Shown: positions 1 to 4,886 of the stretch, piece by piece
How positions within the stretch are numbered: the first letter of the stretch is position 1
Layout of the letters: each line of letters begins with the position of its first letter
NCBI GenBank assembly: GCA_031287295.1
Contig: JAITTH010000083.1
Span: forward strand, 1 to 5,774
Length of the DNA: 5,774 bases
Source: Eubacteriales Family XIII. Incertae Sedis bacterium
Lineage (GTDB): Bacteria > Bacillota > Clostridia > Peptostreptococcales > Anaerovoracaceae
Reading direction: 5' to 3'
Made by a program: the position numbers and the translations under genes
Notes under the pieces: model-generated
Told to the model about the DNA's origin: nothing
Seen by the model: only the letters and a program-made list of their open reading frames with translations
The model's database searches: none

Positions 1-1
1 C

Positions 2-451
2 GTGCTGGATGTCTTAGAATTTTTCGGTTCCATAGGAAGCGGGAGTTTCTTAAGCATCCTCTTCACGCTGGCCCTTCTGTTGGCAGCAGCATTTTATATC
101 GCCGGCGCCCTTCAACTTAAGAAATCTCCGCAGCCCGGTTATCAACAGCAACTGGGATACGGACAGCAGCCGCAGTATGCGCAACAACCGAATCAACAGT
201 TCGGCTATCAACAGCAACCGGGATACGGGCAGCAGCCACAGCAGCCGCAGTACACACCGCAACCGAATCCGCAAACCGGATATTCGCAGCAACCGGGATA
301 CGGGCAGCAGCCACAGCCGCCACAGTACACACCGCAACCGAATCCGCAAACAGGATATTCGCAGCAACCGGGATACGGGCAGCAGCCACAGCAGCCACAG
401 TATACACAACAACTGAATCCGCAGCCTCAGGATACCTCACCGCAGGAATAG
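2..451 (+). CDS. Small membrane-anchored protein with Q/P/Y/G-rich tandem-repeat tail (possibly 5'-partial)
   Basis: I do not recognise a family. The frame is open from the left edge; GTG at 2 is the first possible start seen, but the true start may lie outside the window, so the 149 residues may not be the whole protein. Residues 1-13 are hydrophobic with two acidic residues, residues about 17-39 form one strong transmembrane helix rich in Leu and Ala, and a KK pair follows at 40-41. By the positive-inside rule the C-terminal tail should be cytoplasmic. From residue 46 to 142 the tail is built of 25-residue units of Gly-Tyr, Gln-Gln-Pro and Gln-Tyr-Thr motifs, almost without charged residues. 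Such tails are intrinsically disordered and often act as flexible or self-associating segments; any role here is inference. It ends with TAG, 125 bp before miaB, with a hairpin between them. The open frame is likely a real gene because the helix and the repeat phase are both kept. Confidence 0.7.
   Translation: MLDVLEFFGSIGSGSFLSILFTLALLLAAAFYIAGALQLKKSPQPGYQQQLGYGQQPQYAQQPNQQFGYQQQPGYGQQPQQPQYTPQPNPQTGYSQQPGYGQQPQPPQYTPQPNPQTGYSQQPGYGQQPQQPQYTQQLNPQPQDTSPQE
137..427 (+). repeat. 75-bp in-frame tandem repeats, about 3.9 copies
   Basis: Units start at 137 (66 bp, lacking three codons), 203, 278 and 353 (75 bp each). Each encodes a 25-residue module starting Gly-Tyr and containing PGYGQQPQ. 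The second and third full units begin with the same run of over 30 bases and differ mainly near their ends. The first, short unit is the most divergent (LGYGQQPQYAQQPN). Near-identity of adjacent units at synonymous sites points to recent duplication or slippage, so copy number probably varies between strains. Confidence 0.9.
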
Positions 452-480
452 CGCGAGGATTTTTTCTGTCCGACGTGGCA

Positions 481-519
481 GTAGAACCCGTTGATACTGG
501 TGGTATCAGCGGGTTCTGC
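481..519 (+). terminator. Strong hairpin between the repeat-protein gene and miaB (terminator without U-tract)
   Basis: Bases 481-497 pair with 503-519 in a continuous 17-bp stem containing two G-U wobbles (482/518 and 491/509), closed by the five-base loop TGGTG. It begins 30 bp after the stop codon of the repeat-protein gene, a normal place for a terminator. However, the bases directly downstream (ATCAATATACG) are not a U-tract, and no A-tract lies upstream for the other direction. It may protect the 3' end of the upstream mRNA, act as a non-canonical terminator, or be a structured 5' element of miaB. Confidence 0.4.
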
Positions 520-564
520 ATCAATATACGCGATCTCAAACCATTTTTTTTGGGATGATTGGTG

Positions 565-570
565 TATAAT
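565..570 (+). promoter_or_regulatory. Candidate -10 box for the miaB operon
   Basis: A perfect TATAAT lies 6 bp before the miaB ATG and is preceded by TG at 563-564, though without the one-base gap of a standard extended -10. No good -35 is visible at 16-18 bp; that region is a run of eight T (544-551). If used, transcription would start close to the A of the ATG at 577, giving a leaderless mRNA. This fits the lack of any Shine-Dalgarno motif before that ATG. The match alone could be chance in AT-rich spacer DNA. Confidence 0.4.
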
Positions 571-576
571 AATCCC

Positions 577-1932
577 ATGGAAAATGAAAAAATCTACCAC
601 ATTGAAACCTTGGGATGTCAGATGAATGAACGGGATTCGGAGACGATTGCGGGGATGCTCGAATCTCTCGATTATCGCTCTGCCGAATCCGAATCGTTCG
701 ATACATCTCAAGCAGATGTAATCGTCATCAACACCTGCAGCGTACGCGAAAACGCAGACAATCGTTTTTTCGGAATGCTCGGACGCGTGAAGCACCTCAA
801 AGAAAAGAAACCCGCGACTGTTGTCGCTGTCTGTGGATGTATGATGCAGCAACAGCATATTATCGACAAACTCCGTGGCAGTTACGGTTGGATCGACATC
901 GTTTTCGGCACCCACAACATTCACGAGTTCCCACGCCTACTGGAAAATGTACGCACGGAGCACCGGAAAGTCATGGAAGTGCAATCGGAACATGGCGAGA
1001 TTGTCGAGGGACTGCCCTCCAAAAGAGCCTATCCGTGGAAGGCGTTTGTCAACATCATGTATGGCTGCAATAACTTTTGCACCTACTGCATTGTCCCCTA
1101 CACTCGTGGAAGAGAACGAAGCAGGAAACCCGAAGACATCCTAAGAGAGGTCGCCGCTTTGTGCGCAGACGGCGTAAAGGAAATTACTTTACTCGGTCAA
1201 AATGTCAACTCTTACCTTGGCGTTTGCGAAAACGGAAGGGAAATAGATTTCCCTTCACTTCTGGGGCAGTTGAGCGCAGTACAGGATCTCCGTCGCCTGC
1301 GTTTTATGACATCACATCCCAAGGATCTGTCCAATGAACTCGTCCAAGCGTTTGCAGAATACCAAACGTTATGTCCGTGTATTCACCTTCCCGTACAGGC
1401 GGGAAGCAATCGCACGCTTGCGCGAATGAACCGTAATTACACGCGTGAAACCTATTTCGATTTGGTAGACAGGCTGCGTAAGGTTCGACCCGGAATTGCA
1501 ATCACAACCGATTTAATCGTAGGCTTCCCCGGTGAGACAGAAGAAGATTTCGAGGAAACGATGCGTCTTATCGAACGAGTTCGGTTCGATTCGGCATTCA
1601 CCTTCCTCTATTCTCCTCGTCTCGGCACACCTGCAGCGGATTATGCCGATCAGATTCCGGAAGACATAAAACACGCACGCTTCAATCGTATGGTGGAGAG
1701 GCTCAATGCCATTACCCTTGAAATCAACGAAGGTTATATGGGGAAAACCCTTCCCGTTCTTATCGAGGGGAGAAGCAAAACAAAAGACGACATGCTTTTT
1801 GGTCGAACTGACACAGGAAAGCTGGTGAACATCCACACATCGGACCACACACTTTCCGGAACGATTCAAACAGTCGAGATTGTATCCGTCAATACATTTA
1901 GCTTTACAGGAGAGATTCATGGAAGATCATAG
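577..1932 (+). CDS. miaB: tRNA-2-methylthio-N6-dimethylallyladenosine synthase MiaB
   Basis: MiaB is a cytoplasmic radical-SAM methylthiotransferase that converts i6A37 to ms2i6A37 in tRNAs reading UNN codons, using two [4Fe-4S] clusters. The 451-residue protein has the family's three parts. The N-terminal domain carries the auxiliary-cluster cysteines C14 (TLGCQMNERDSE), C54 (NTCSVRENA) and C88 (CGCMMQQQ). The radical-SAM core has the CX3CX2C motif C164, C168, C171 within YGCNNFCTYCIVPYTRGRER. A C-terminal TRAM-like domain covers about 385-451. The C14-NERDSE and VRENA motifs favour MiaB over MtaB or RimO. ATG at 577 is chosen because the alignment-like start MENEKIYHIETLGC is typical; TTG 559 and GTG 562 are in frame but lack ribosome-binding sites and would overlap the TATAAT box. 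The last 14 bp overlap the exporter gene, implying translational coupling. The length is normal and no key residue is missing. Confidence 0.95.
   Translation: MENEKIYHIETLGCQMNERDSETIAGMLESLDYRSAESESFDTSQADVIVINTCSVRENADNRFFGMLGRVKHLKEKKPATVVAVCGCMMQQQHIIDKLRGSYGWIDIVFGTHNIHEFPRLLENVRTEHRKVMEVQSEHGEIVEGLPSKRAYPWKAFVNIMYGCNNFCTYCIVPYTRGRERSRKPEDILREVAALCADGVKEITLLGQNVNSYLGVCENGREIDFPSLLGQLSAVQDLRRLRFMTSHPKDLSNELVQAFAEYQTLCPCIHLPVQAGSNRTLARMNRNYTRETYFDLVDRLRKVRPGIAITTDLIVGFPGETEEDFEETMRLIERVRFDSAFTFLYSPRLGTPAADYADQIPEDIKHARFNRMVERLNAITLEINEGYMGKTLPVLIEGRSKTKDDMLFGRTDTGKLVNIHTSDHTLSGTIQTVEIVSVNTFSFTGEIHGRS
1908..1912 (+). promoter_or_regulatory. Ribosome-binding site of the MFS exporter, inside miaB
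   Basis: AGGAG (continuing as AGGAGAG) lies 6 nt before ATG 1919, within the last codons of miaB. It decides the exporter start: the frame is open back to an ATG at 1880, but that codon has no ribosome-binding site and would add 13 residues that do not resemble an exporter N-terminus. Confidence 0.8.
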
Positions 1933-3343
1933 TGAACCCACAACCGGGAAAAGCAAGAACTTTGCGATTCTCATTACGGTACTTGCCACGTCGTTTGTTA
2001 CGACGTTTTCCGGGAGTGCGCTGAATCTTTCCATTCCGGAAATCTCCAAAGAATTCGGTATTAGCGCCGCGCTGATCGGTTGGCTTGTTACCAGCTATAT
2101 TCTATGCTCTGCGAGCCTCGCCGTGCCCTTTGGACGCATTGCCGATATGGGTGCCAGACGACAGGTATATCTATTCGGCATTTTGATTTTTGCCCTCGCT
2201 TCGGGGGTCACCTTCTTTGCACAGGCATTTTGGCATGTGCTCGTATTGCGCATTCTTCAGGGTGTCGGAGGGGCGATGATTTTCTCAACCAATATCGCAA
2301 TTCTCGTCAACGCATATCCCCCACAAATGCGTGGAAAAGTGATTGGTTTTTCCGTCGCCGCTACTTATGTCGGGCTTTCTATGGGTCCGGTTGTCGGCGG
2401 ACTGCTCACACACAATTCCGGTTGGCGTTCCGTCTTTCTGGTCAATTTTATCTGTGGACTCATTGCGTTCTTGGTTGCACTTTTCAACGTGCCGAAAACC
2501 TCACGTGCCGGAAACAAAAGCTCCAAAGAAAAGAAGGACTATGATGTCCCGGGCATGTTGATGTATTTCGTCTCGATGCTGTCTACCATGTACGGGCTCA
2601 CAATCCTCTCTTCCGGCATTTTGGGCTGGGTGCTCACAATCGCGGGGATCGGGCTGTTAATTCTCTTTGTCCGGCATGAGGGAAGAGTCGAACATCCTGC
2701 CCTTGCCGTTCGTTTGTTCAAGAACAACCCAAATTTTCTTCTGTCGAATCTTGCTGCACTTTTGAATTACGGTGCCACATTCGCAACAGGATATCTCGTT
2801 TCAATTTATTTGCAGACGGTTCAGGCTTACGATGCGCAACAGGCAGGGCTCATCTTAATCTGTCAACCTGCCGTGATGGCTGTTATCTCGCCTTTTGCAG
2901 GCAGGCTCTCCGACAAAAAGTCGCCCTTTCTGCTCGCTTCCATCGGCATGGCTTTCTGTGCCGTTTCGCTGTTCTCGTACATTTTTCTCGGAACGGATGC
3001 ACCGATGTTTCACATCATCATCAATCTTGTTCTCGTTGGCATCGGGTTCGGTCTTTTCAGCTCTCCCAACACGAACGTCATTATGTCGAGTGTACCGCCG
3101 AAAGACTCCAGCATTGCATCCTCTTTGCTCGCGACCATGAGAACCGTTGGTCAGGTGCTGTCCATGGCAATTATCACCTTTATTATGAATTCACATCTCG
3201 GAGACAAAACCTTGCAGAACAGCCCACCGGAGCTGCTCGTTTCGGCGATGAAAACATCGTTCATTGTCTTCGCGGCAATTTGCGCCGTGGGCGTACTCAC
3301 TTCTCTCCAGCGAAAGACCAACAAGGAGGCTAGCAAATCATGA
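1919..3343 (+). CDS. MFS transporter, DHA2 (14-helix EmrB/QacA-type) drug:proton antiporter family
   Basis: A 474-residue inner-membrane protein of the major facilitator superfamily, probably a proton-coupled exporter; the substrate cannot be read from the sequence. After a short hydrophilic N-terminus, helix 1 leads into LNLSIPEISKEFG (36-47), typical of the D1 motif of drug exporters. Motif A is GRIADMGARRQVY (72-84), motif B is around RILQGVGGA (111-119, with Arg111), and the antiporter motif C is GLSMGPVVGG (152-161). GWRSVFLVNFICG (168-180) is characteristic of DHA2 proteins. A charged loop with many Lys lies at 193-209, followed by two extra helices (about 211-251), and a weaker motif A repeat GRLSDKK occurs at 328-334. 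Length and helix number suit the 14-helix group. The gene starts inside miaB and has its own AGGAG site, so it is coupled to it. It ends in TCATGA, where the stop overlaps an ATG. Multidrug export is inferred from family only. Confidence 0.9.
   Translation: MEDHSEPTTGKSKNFAILITVLATSFVTTFSGSALNLSIPEISKEFGISAALIGWLVTSYILCSASLAVPFGRIADMGARRQVYLFGILIFALASGVTFFAQAFWHVLVLRILQGVGGAMIFSTNIAILVNAYPPQMRGKVIGFSVAATYVGLSMGPVVGGLLTHNSGWRSVFLVNFICGLIAFLVALFNVPKTSRAGNKSSKEKKDYDVPGMLMYFVSMLSTMYGLTILSSGILGWVLTIAGIGLLILFVRHEGRVEHPALAVRLFKNNPNFLLSNLAALLNYGATFATGYLVSIYLQTVQAYDAQQAGLILICQPAVMAVISPFAGRLSDKKSPFLLASIGMAFCAVSLFSYIFLGTDAPMFHIIINLVLVGIGFGLFSSPNTNVIMSSVPPKDSSIASSLLATMRTVGQVLSMAIITFIMNSHLGDKTLQNSPPELLVSAMKTSFIVFAAICAVGVLTSLQRKTNKEASKS
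3323..3329 (+). promoter_or_regulatory. Perfect Shine-Dalgarno motif at the end of the exporter gene
   Basis: AAGGAGG lies 10 nt before the ATG at 3340, which overlaps the exporter stop as ATGA. A second purine-rich motif, AAAGGAG, follows at 3344-3350. The first now precedes only a nine-codon frame. The second would lie 11 nt from the ilvA ATG if the inserted element and one TA were removed, so it looks like the ancestral ilvA ribosome-binding site. Confidence 0.55.
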
Positions 3344-3369
3344 AAAGGAGACTAGCTAGCCTCATGTGA
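3340..3369 (+). other. Nine-codon mini-ORF running from the exporter stop into the inserted element
   Basis: ATG 3340 overlaps the exporter stop codon and opens the frame MKRRLASLM, which stops at TGA 3367-3369 inside the left terminal repeat of the element. It has the best ribosome-binding site in the window (AAGGAGG, 10-nt spacer). In the reconstructed uninterrupted site the same start would read MKRRLANHE and stop just past the ilvA ATG, so it may once have coupled ilvA translation to the exporter. It may equally be a chance frame; nothing shows that the peptide has a function. Confidence 0.25.
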
Positions 3370-3381
3370 CAAAGTAATAAA
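3357..3381 (+). repeat. Left terminal inverted repeat
   Basis: Twenty-five bases identical to the reverse complement of 3610-3634. The match stops at 3382, where the left side continues CGCCG and the right side, read inward on the other strand, continues AACGG. Confidence 0.9.
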
Positions 3382-3383
3382 CG

Positions 3384-3490
3384 CCGCAGATGGACAAATT
3401 TCACGATGAGCTATGTTCTCGTCCTCACCGTACCTACGGGTACGCTTTCGTCCTGCGGCCTTGCTCATCGCAAATTTTGTTCCATTGCGG
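3384..3490. other. Palindromic subdomain 1 of the element (long hairpin with UACG tetraloop)
   Basis: The 28-base arms 3384-3411 and 3463-3490 are imperfect inverted repeats (CCGCAGATGGACAAATTT... against ...AAATTTTGTTCCATTGCGG), each with GATGAGC or GCTCATC at its inner end. Near the centre CGTACC (3429-3434) pairs with GGTACG (3439-3444) around TACG, which in RNA is a C-closed UACG tetraloop, a very stable class. The bases between arm and central hairpin are mostly unpaired. As RNA it would fold into a long rod with an internal loop; a role as RNA or as DNA cruciform is not established. Confidence 0.6.
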
Positions 3491-3514
3491 TTCATGAGTT
3501 TCAAGTGATATAAT
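3485..3514 (+). promoter_or_regulatory. Candidate promoter inside the element, directed at ilvA
   Basis: An extended -10, TGATATAAT (3506-3514), matches the TGnTATAAT consensus exactly. TTGCGG at 3485-3490 lies 18 bp upstream as a half-matching -35. Transcription would start near 3521, about 115 bp before ilvA, and the transcript would begin within palindromic subdomain 2. The -10 lies in the palindrome arm, so sequence constraints on the fold could also account for part of it. Confidence 0.45.
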
Positions 3515-3606
3515 TTCGGAGTGCTACAAGGCAGGTGAGTTTGGGCATAGTGGTGCTATGTCAAACGAACCTAACACAGGAGCACCCGAAATTTACCACT
3601 TGAAAC
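3498..3606. other. Palindromic subdomain 2 of the element (nested hairpin)
   Basis: Pairing is nearly continuous. GTTTCAAGTG (3498-3507) pairs with 3597-3606, AATTTCGG (3512-3519) with 3586-3593, and GTGCT (3521-3525) with 3581-3585. A separate inner hairpin follows: AGGT (3533-3536) with ACCT (3569-3572), GTTTG (3539-3543) with CAAAC (3562-3566), and CATAG (3546-3550) with CTATG (3556-3560), closed by loop TGGTG. A GA/GA internal loop (3537-3538 against 3567-3568) could form tandem sheared G-A pairs in RNA. The pairing is much better than chance for 109 bases, so a conserved fold is likely. Confidence 0.65.
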
Positions 3607-3609
3607 CGT

Positions 3610-3634
3610 TTTATTACTTTGTCACATGAGGCTA
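3610..3634 (-). repeat. Right terminal inverted repeat
   Basis: Exact reverse complement of 3357-3381. It also contains an in-frame ATG (3626) and the GAGG motif that now serves ilvA, so the repeat doubles as the gene's translation-initiation region. Confidence 0.9.
3628..3631 (+). promoter_or_regulatory. Ribosome-binding site of ilvA supplied by the element end
   Basis: GAGG lies 6 nt before ATG 3638, a good spacing. It favours 3638 over the in-frame ATG 3626, which has only ACTTTGTCAC upstream and would place four extra residues (MRLI) encoded by the element on the protein. Confidence 0.55.
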
Positions 3635-3637
3635 ATC

Positions 3638-4876
3638 ATGAATAAGAGCGAAATCAACAAATATTTGAAAATGGATGCCGAATCTCAGATTCGAAAAGCC
3701 GCAATAACATTGCAGCGTGTTCTGCGAAAAACGCCCCTCATCCCGAGTGATTTTTTCCGTGAAGAGTACGGCGCAAACGTCTTCTTAAAACCGGAACATC
3801 TTCAGGTAACCGGCTCTTTCAAAATTCGTGGTGCCTACAACAAAATCGCAAACCTATCCAAAGAAAATCTTTCAAACGGGGTCATCGCTTCTTCCGCCGG
3901 GAACCACGCTCAGGGCGTGGCGTTTTCTGCCAAGGAACGCGGTGTTCGCGCAACCATTGTCATGCCACAAACCACACCCCTCATCAAAGTAGACGCAACA
4001 AAGGCATACGGCGCAAAGGTCATTCTACACGGCGATATCTACGACGAGAGCTTTGCCAAGGCGAAAGAACTTTCCAAAGAATACGGCTCTTCTTTCATTC
4101 ATCCGTTTGACGATTACGATGTCATCTGCGGTCAGGGCACCATCGGTCTCGAAGTGCTTGAAGAACTTCCGAATGTGGATGAGATTCTTGTGCCGGTCGG
4201 TGGCGGCGGACTGATCGCCGGCATCGCATTGATTGCAAAATCCGTAAATCCGAAAGTGAAAATCATCGGCGTCGAACCGAAGGGTGCCATGTCGATGCGG
4301 GTATCTCTAAAGGAAGGTGCGGTTACCAATCTCGCCAGCGTAAAAACAAATGCCGAAGGTGTCGCAGTGCGTCGCGTTGGCGATCTCTCTTTCGCAATCG
4401 CACAGCGTTATCTTGACGATATGGTATCCGTTTCGGAAAAAGATATTATGGAAAATGTGCTTCTCACCATGGAGAAACATAAATTTGTCGTCGAGACCGC
4501 AGGCGTCGTTCCGCTTGCCGCCGTTCGGAAACGTGCAAAACCCGGAAAAAACATCGTGTGCATACTGAGTGGAGGAAACATCGACACCGTAACGCTCAGC
4601 TCCATCATCAACGAAGGTATGATTAGCCGTGGTCGCATTATGTGCTTTTCTGTGGAGCTGCCGGATCGCCCCGGTCAGCTTGTCAAGGTTGCAAGCTTGC
4701 TTGCCGAAAACAACGCAAACGTCATCGAGCTTGAGCACAATCAATTTAAAGCACTTGACAGGTATTCAAACAAAGTGGTTCTCGAAGTAACGGTGGAGAC
4801 AAACGGCAGAGAGCACATCGAGCAGGTTCTCGATGCGCTCACCGATGCAGATTTTGCAATCAAAAGAATCTATTAG
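3638..4876 (+). CDS. ilvA: Threonine ammonia-lyase (threonine dehydratase) with C-terminal ACT domain
   Basis: A cytoplasmic PLP enzyme of fold type II that deaminates L-threonine to 2-oxobutanoate and ammonia (EC 4.3.1.19), feeding isoleucine synthesis or threonine breakdown. The 412-residue protein has the catalytic domain at about 15-325. The PLP lysine is K62 in TGSFKIRGAYNK, the substrate loop is SSAGNHAQG (85-93), the phosphate-binding glycine loop is GGGGLIAG (188-195), and LSGGN (310-314) lies near the cofactor ring. One ACT domain follows (about 335-412, VELPDRPGQLVKVASLLAE), as in the medium-length single-ACT group of about 400 residues rather than the ~510-residue two-domain IlvA. 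The ACT domain suggests amino-acid allostery, with ligand unknown. Whether the role is biosynthetic (ilvA) or catabolic (tdcB) cannot be settled; no other ilv or tdc gene is present. It sits directly after the inserted element and ends 10 bp before the convergent gpsA stop. Confidence 0.92.
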   Translation: MNKSEINKYLKMDAESQIRKAAITLQRVLRKTPLIPSDFFREEYGANVFLKPEHLQVTGSFKIRGAYNKIANLSKENLSNGVIASSAGNHAQGVAFSAKERGVRATIVMPQTTPLIKVDATKAYGAKVILHGDIYDESFAKAKELSKEYGSSFIHPFDDYDVICGQGTIGLEVLEELPNVDEILVPVGGGGLIAGIALIAKSVNPKVKIIGVEPKGAMSMRVSLKEGAVTNLASVKTNAEGVAVRRVGDLSFAIAQRYLDDMVSVSEKDIMENVLLTMEKHKFVVETAGVVPLAAVRKRAKPGKNIVCILSGGNIDTVTLSSIINEGMISRGRIMCFSVELPDRPGQLVKVASLLAENNANVIELEHNQFKALDRYSNKVVLEVTVETNGREHIEQVLDALTDADFAIKRIY

Positions 4877-4886
4877 TCGTCAAATT

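Larger units (their letters stand above)
3357..3634. mobile_element. MITE-like non-autonomous element with 25-bp perfect terminal inverted repeats and TA flanks
   Basis: The first and last 25 bases of this segment are exact reverse complements, starting TAGCCTCATG and ending CATGAGGCTA. Counting TA as a target duplication leaves a 274-bp element (3359-3632). TA duplication is the mark of IS630/Tc1-mariner-type transposition, so mobilisation by such a transposase is the simplest inference, but the TA could instead be part of the repeat. No credible coding frame is present; the interior is two large palindromes (3384-3490 and 3498-3606). Removing the element joins GACTAGC-TA-ATCATG and restores AAAGGAG upstream of ilvA, which supports a clean insertion into an operon junction. 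I have an impression of having met the central segment in other Firmicutes genomes but cannot confirm this. Confidence 0.75.

Noticed and set aside
50..578. Long open frames on the minus strand across the repeat-protein gene
   Set aside because: They are Leu/Arg- or Ala/Val-rich mirror frames created by the CAG/CCG-rich repeats and show no domain, start context or terminator of their own.
1880..1918. Upstream ATG adding 13 residues to the exporter
   Set aside because: It has no ribosome-binding site and overlaps miaB further, whereas ATG 1919 has AGGAG at 6-nt spacing and yields a typical hydrophilic exporter N-terminus.
3357..3634. Riboswitch or T-box leader for ilvA
   Set aside because: A T-box would suit an isoleucine-related gene, but I see no T-box sequence, no terminator with a U-tract before the start, and the perfect terminal inverted repeats fit a mobile element better.
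3357..3634. CRISPR array or attachment site
   Set aside because: There are no direct repeats with regular spacers and no integrase or tRNA gene; the symmetry is inverted, not tandem.
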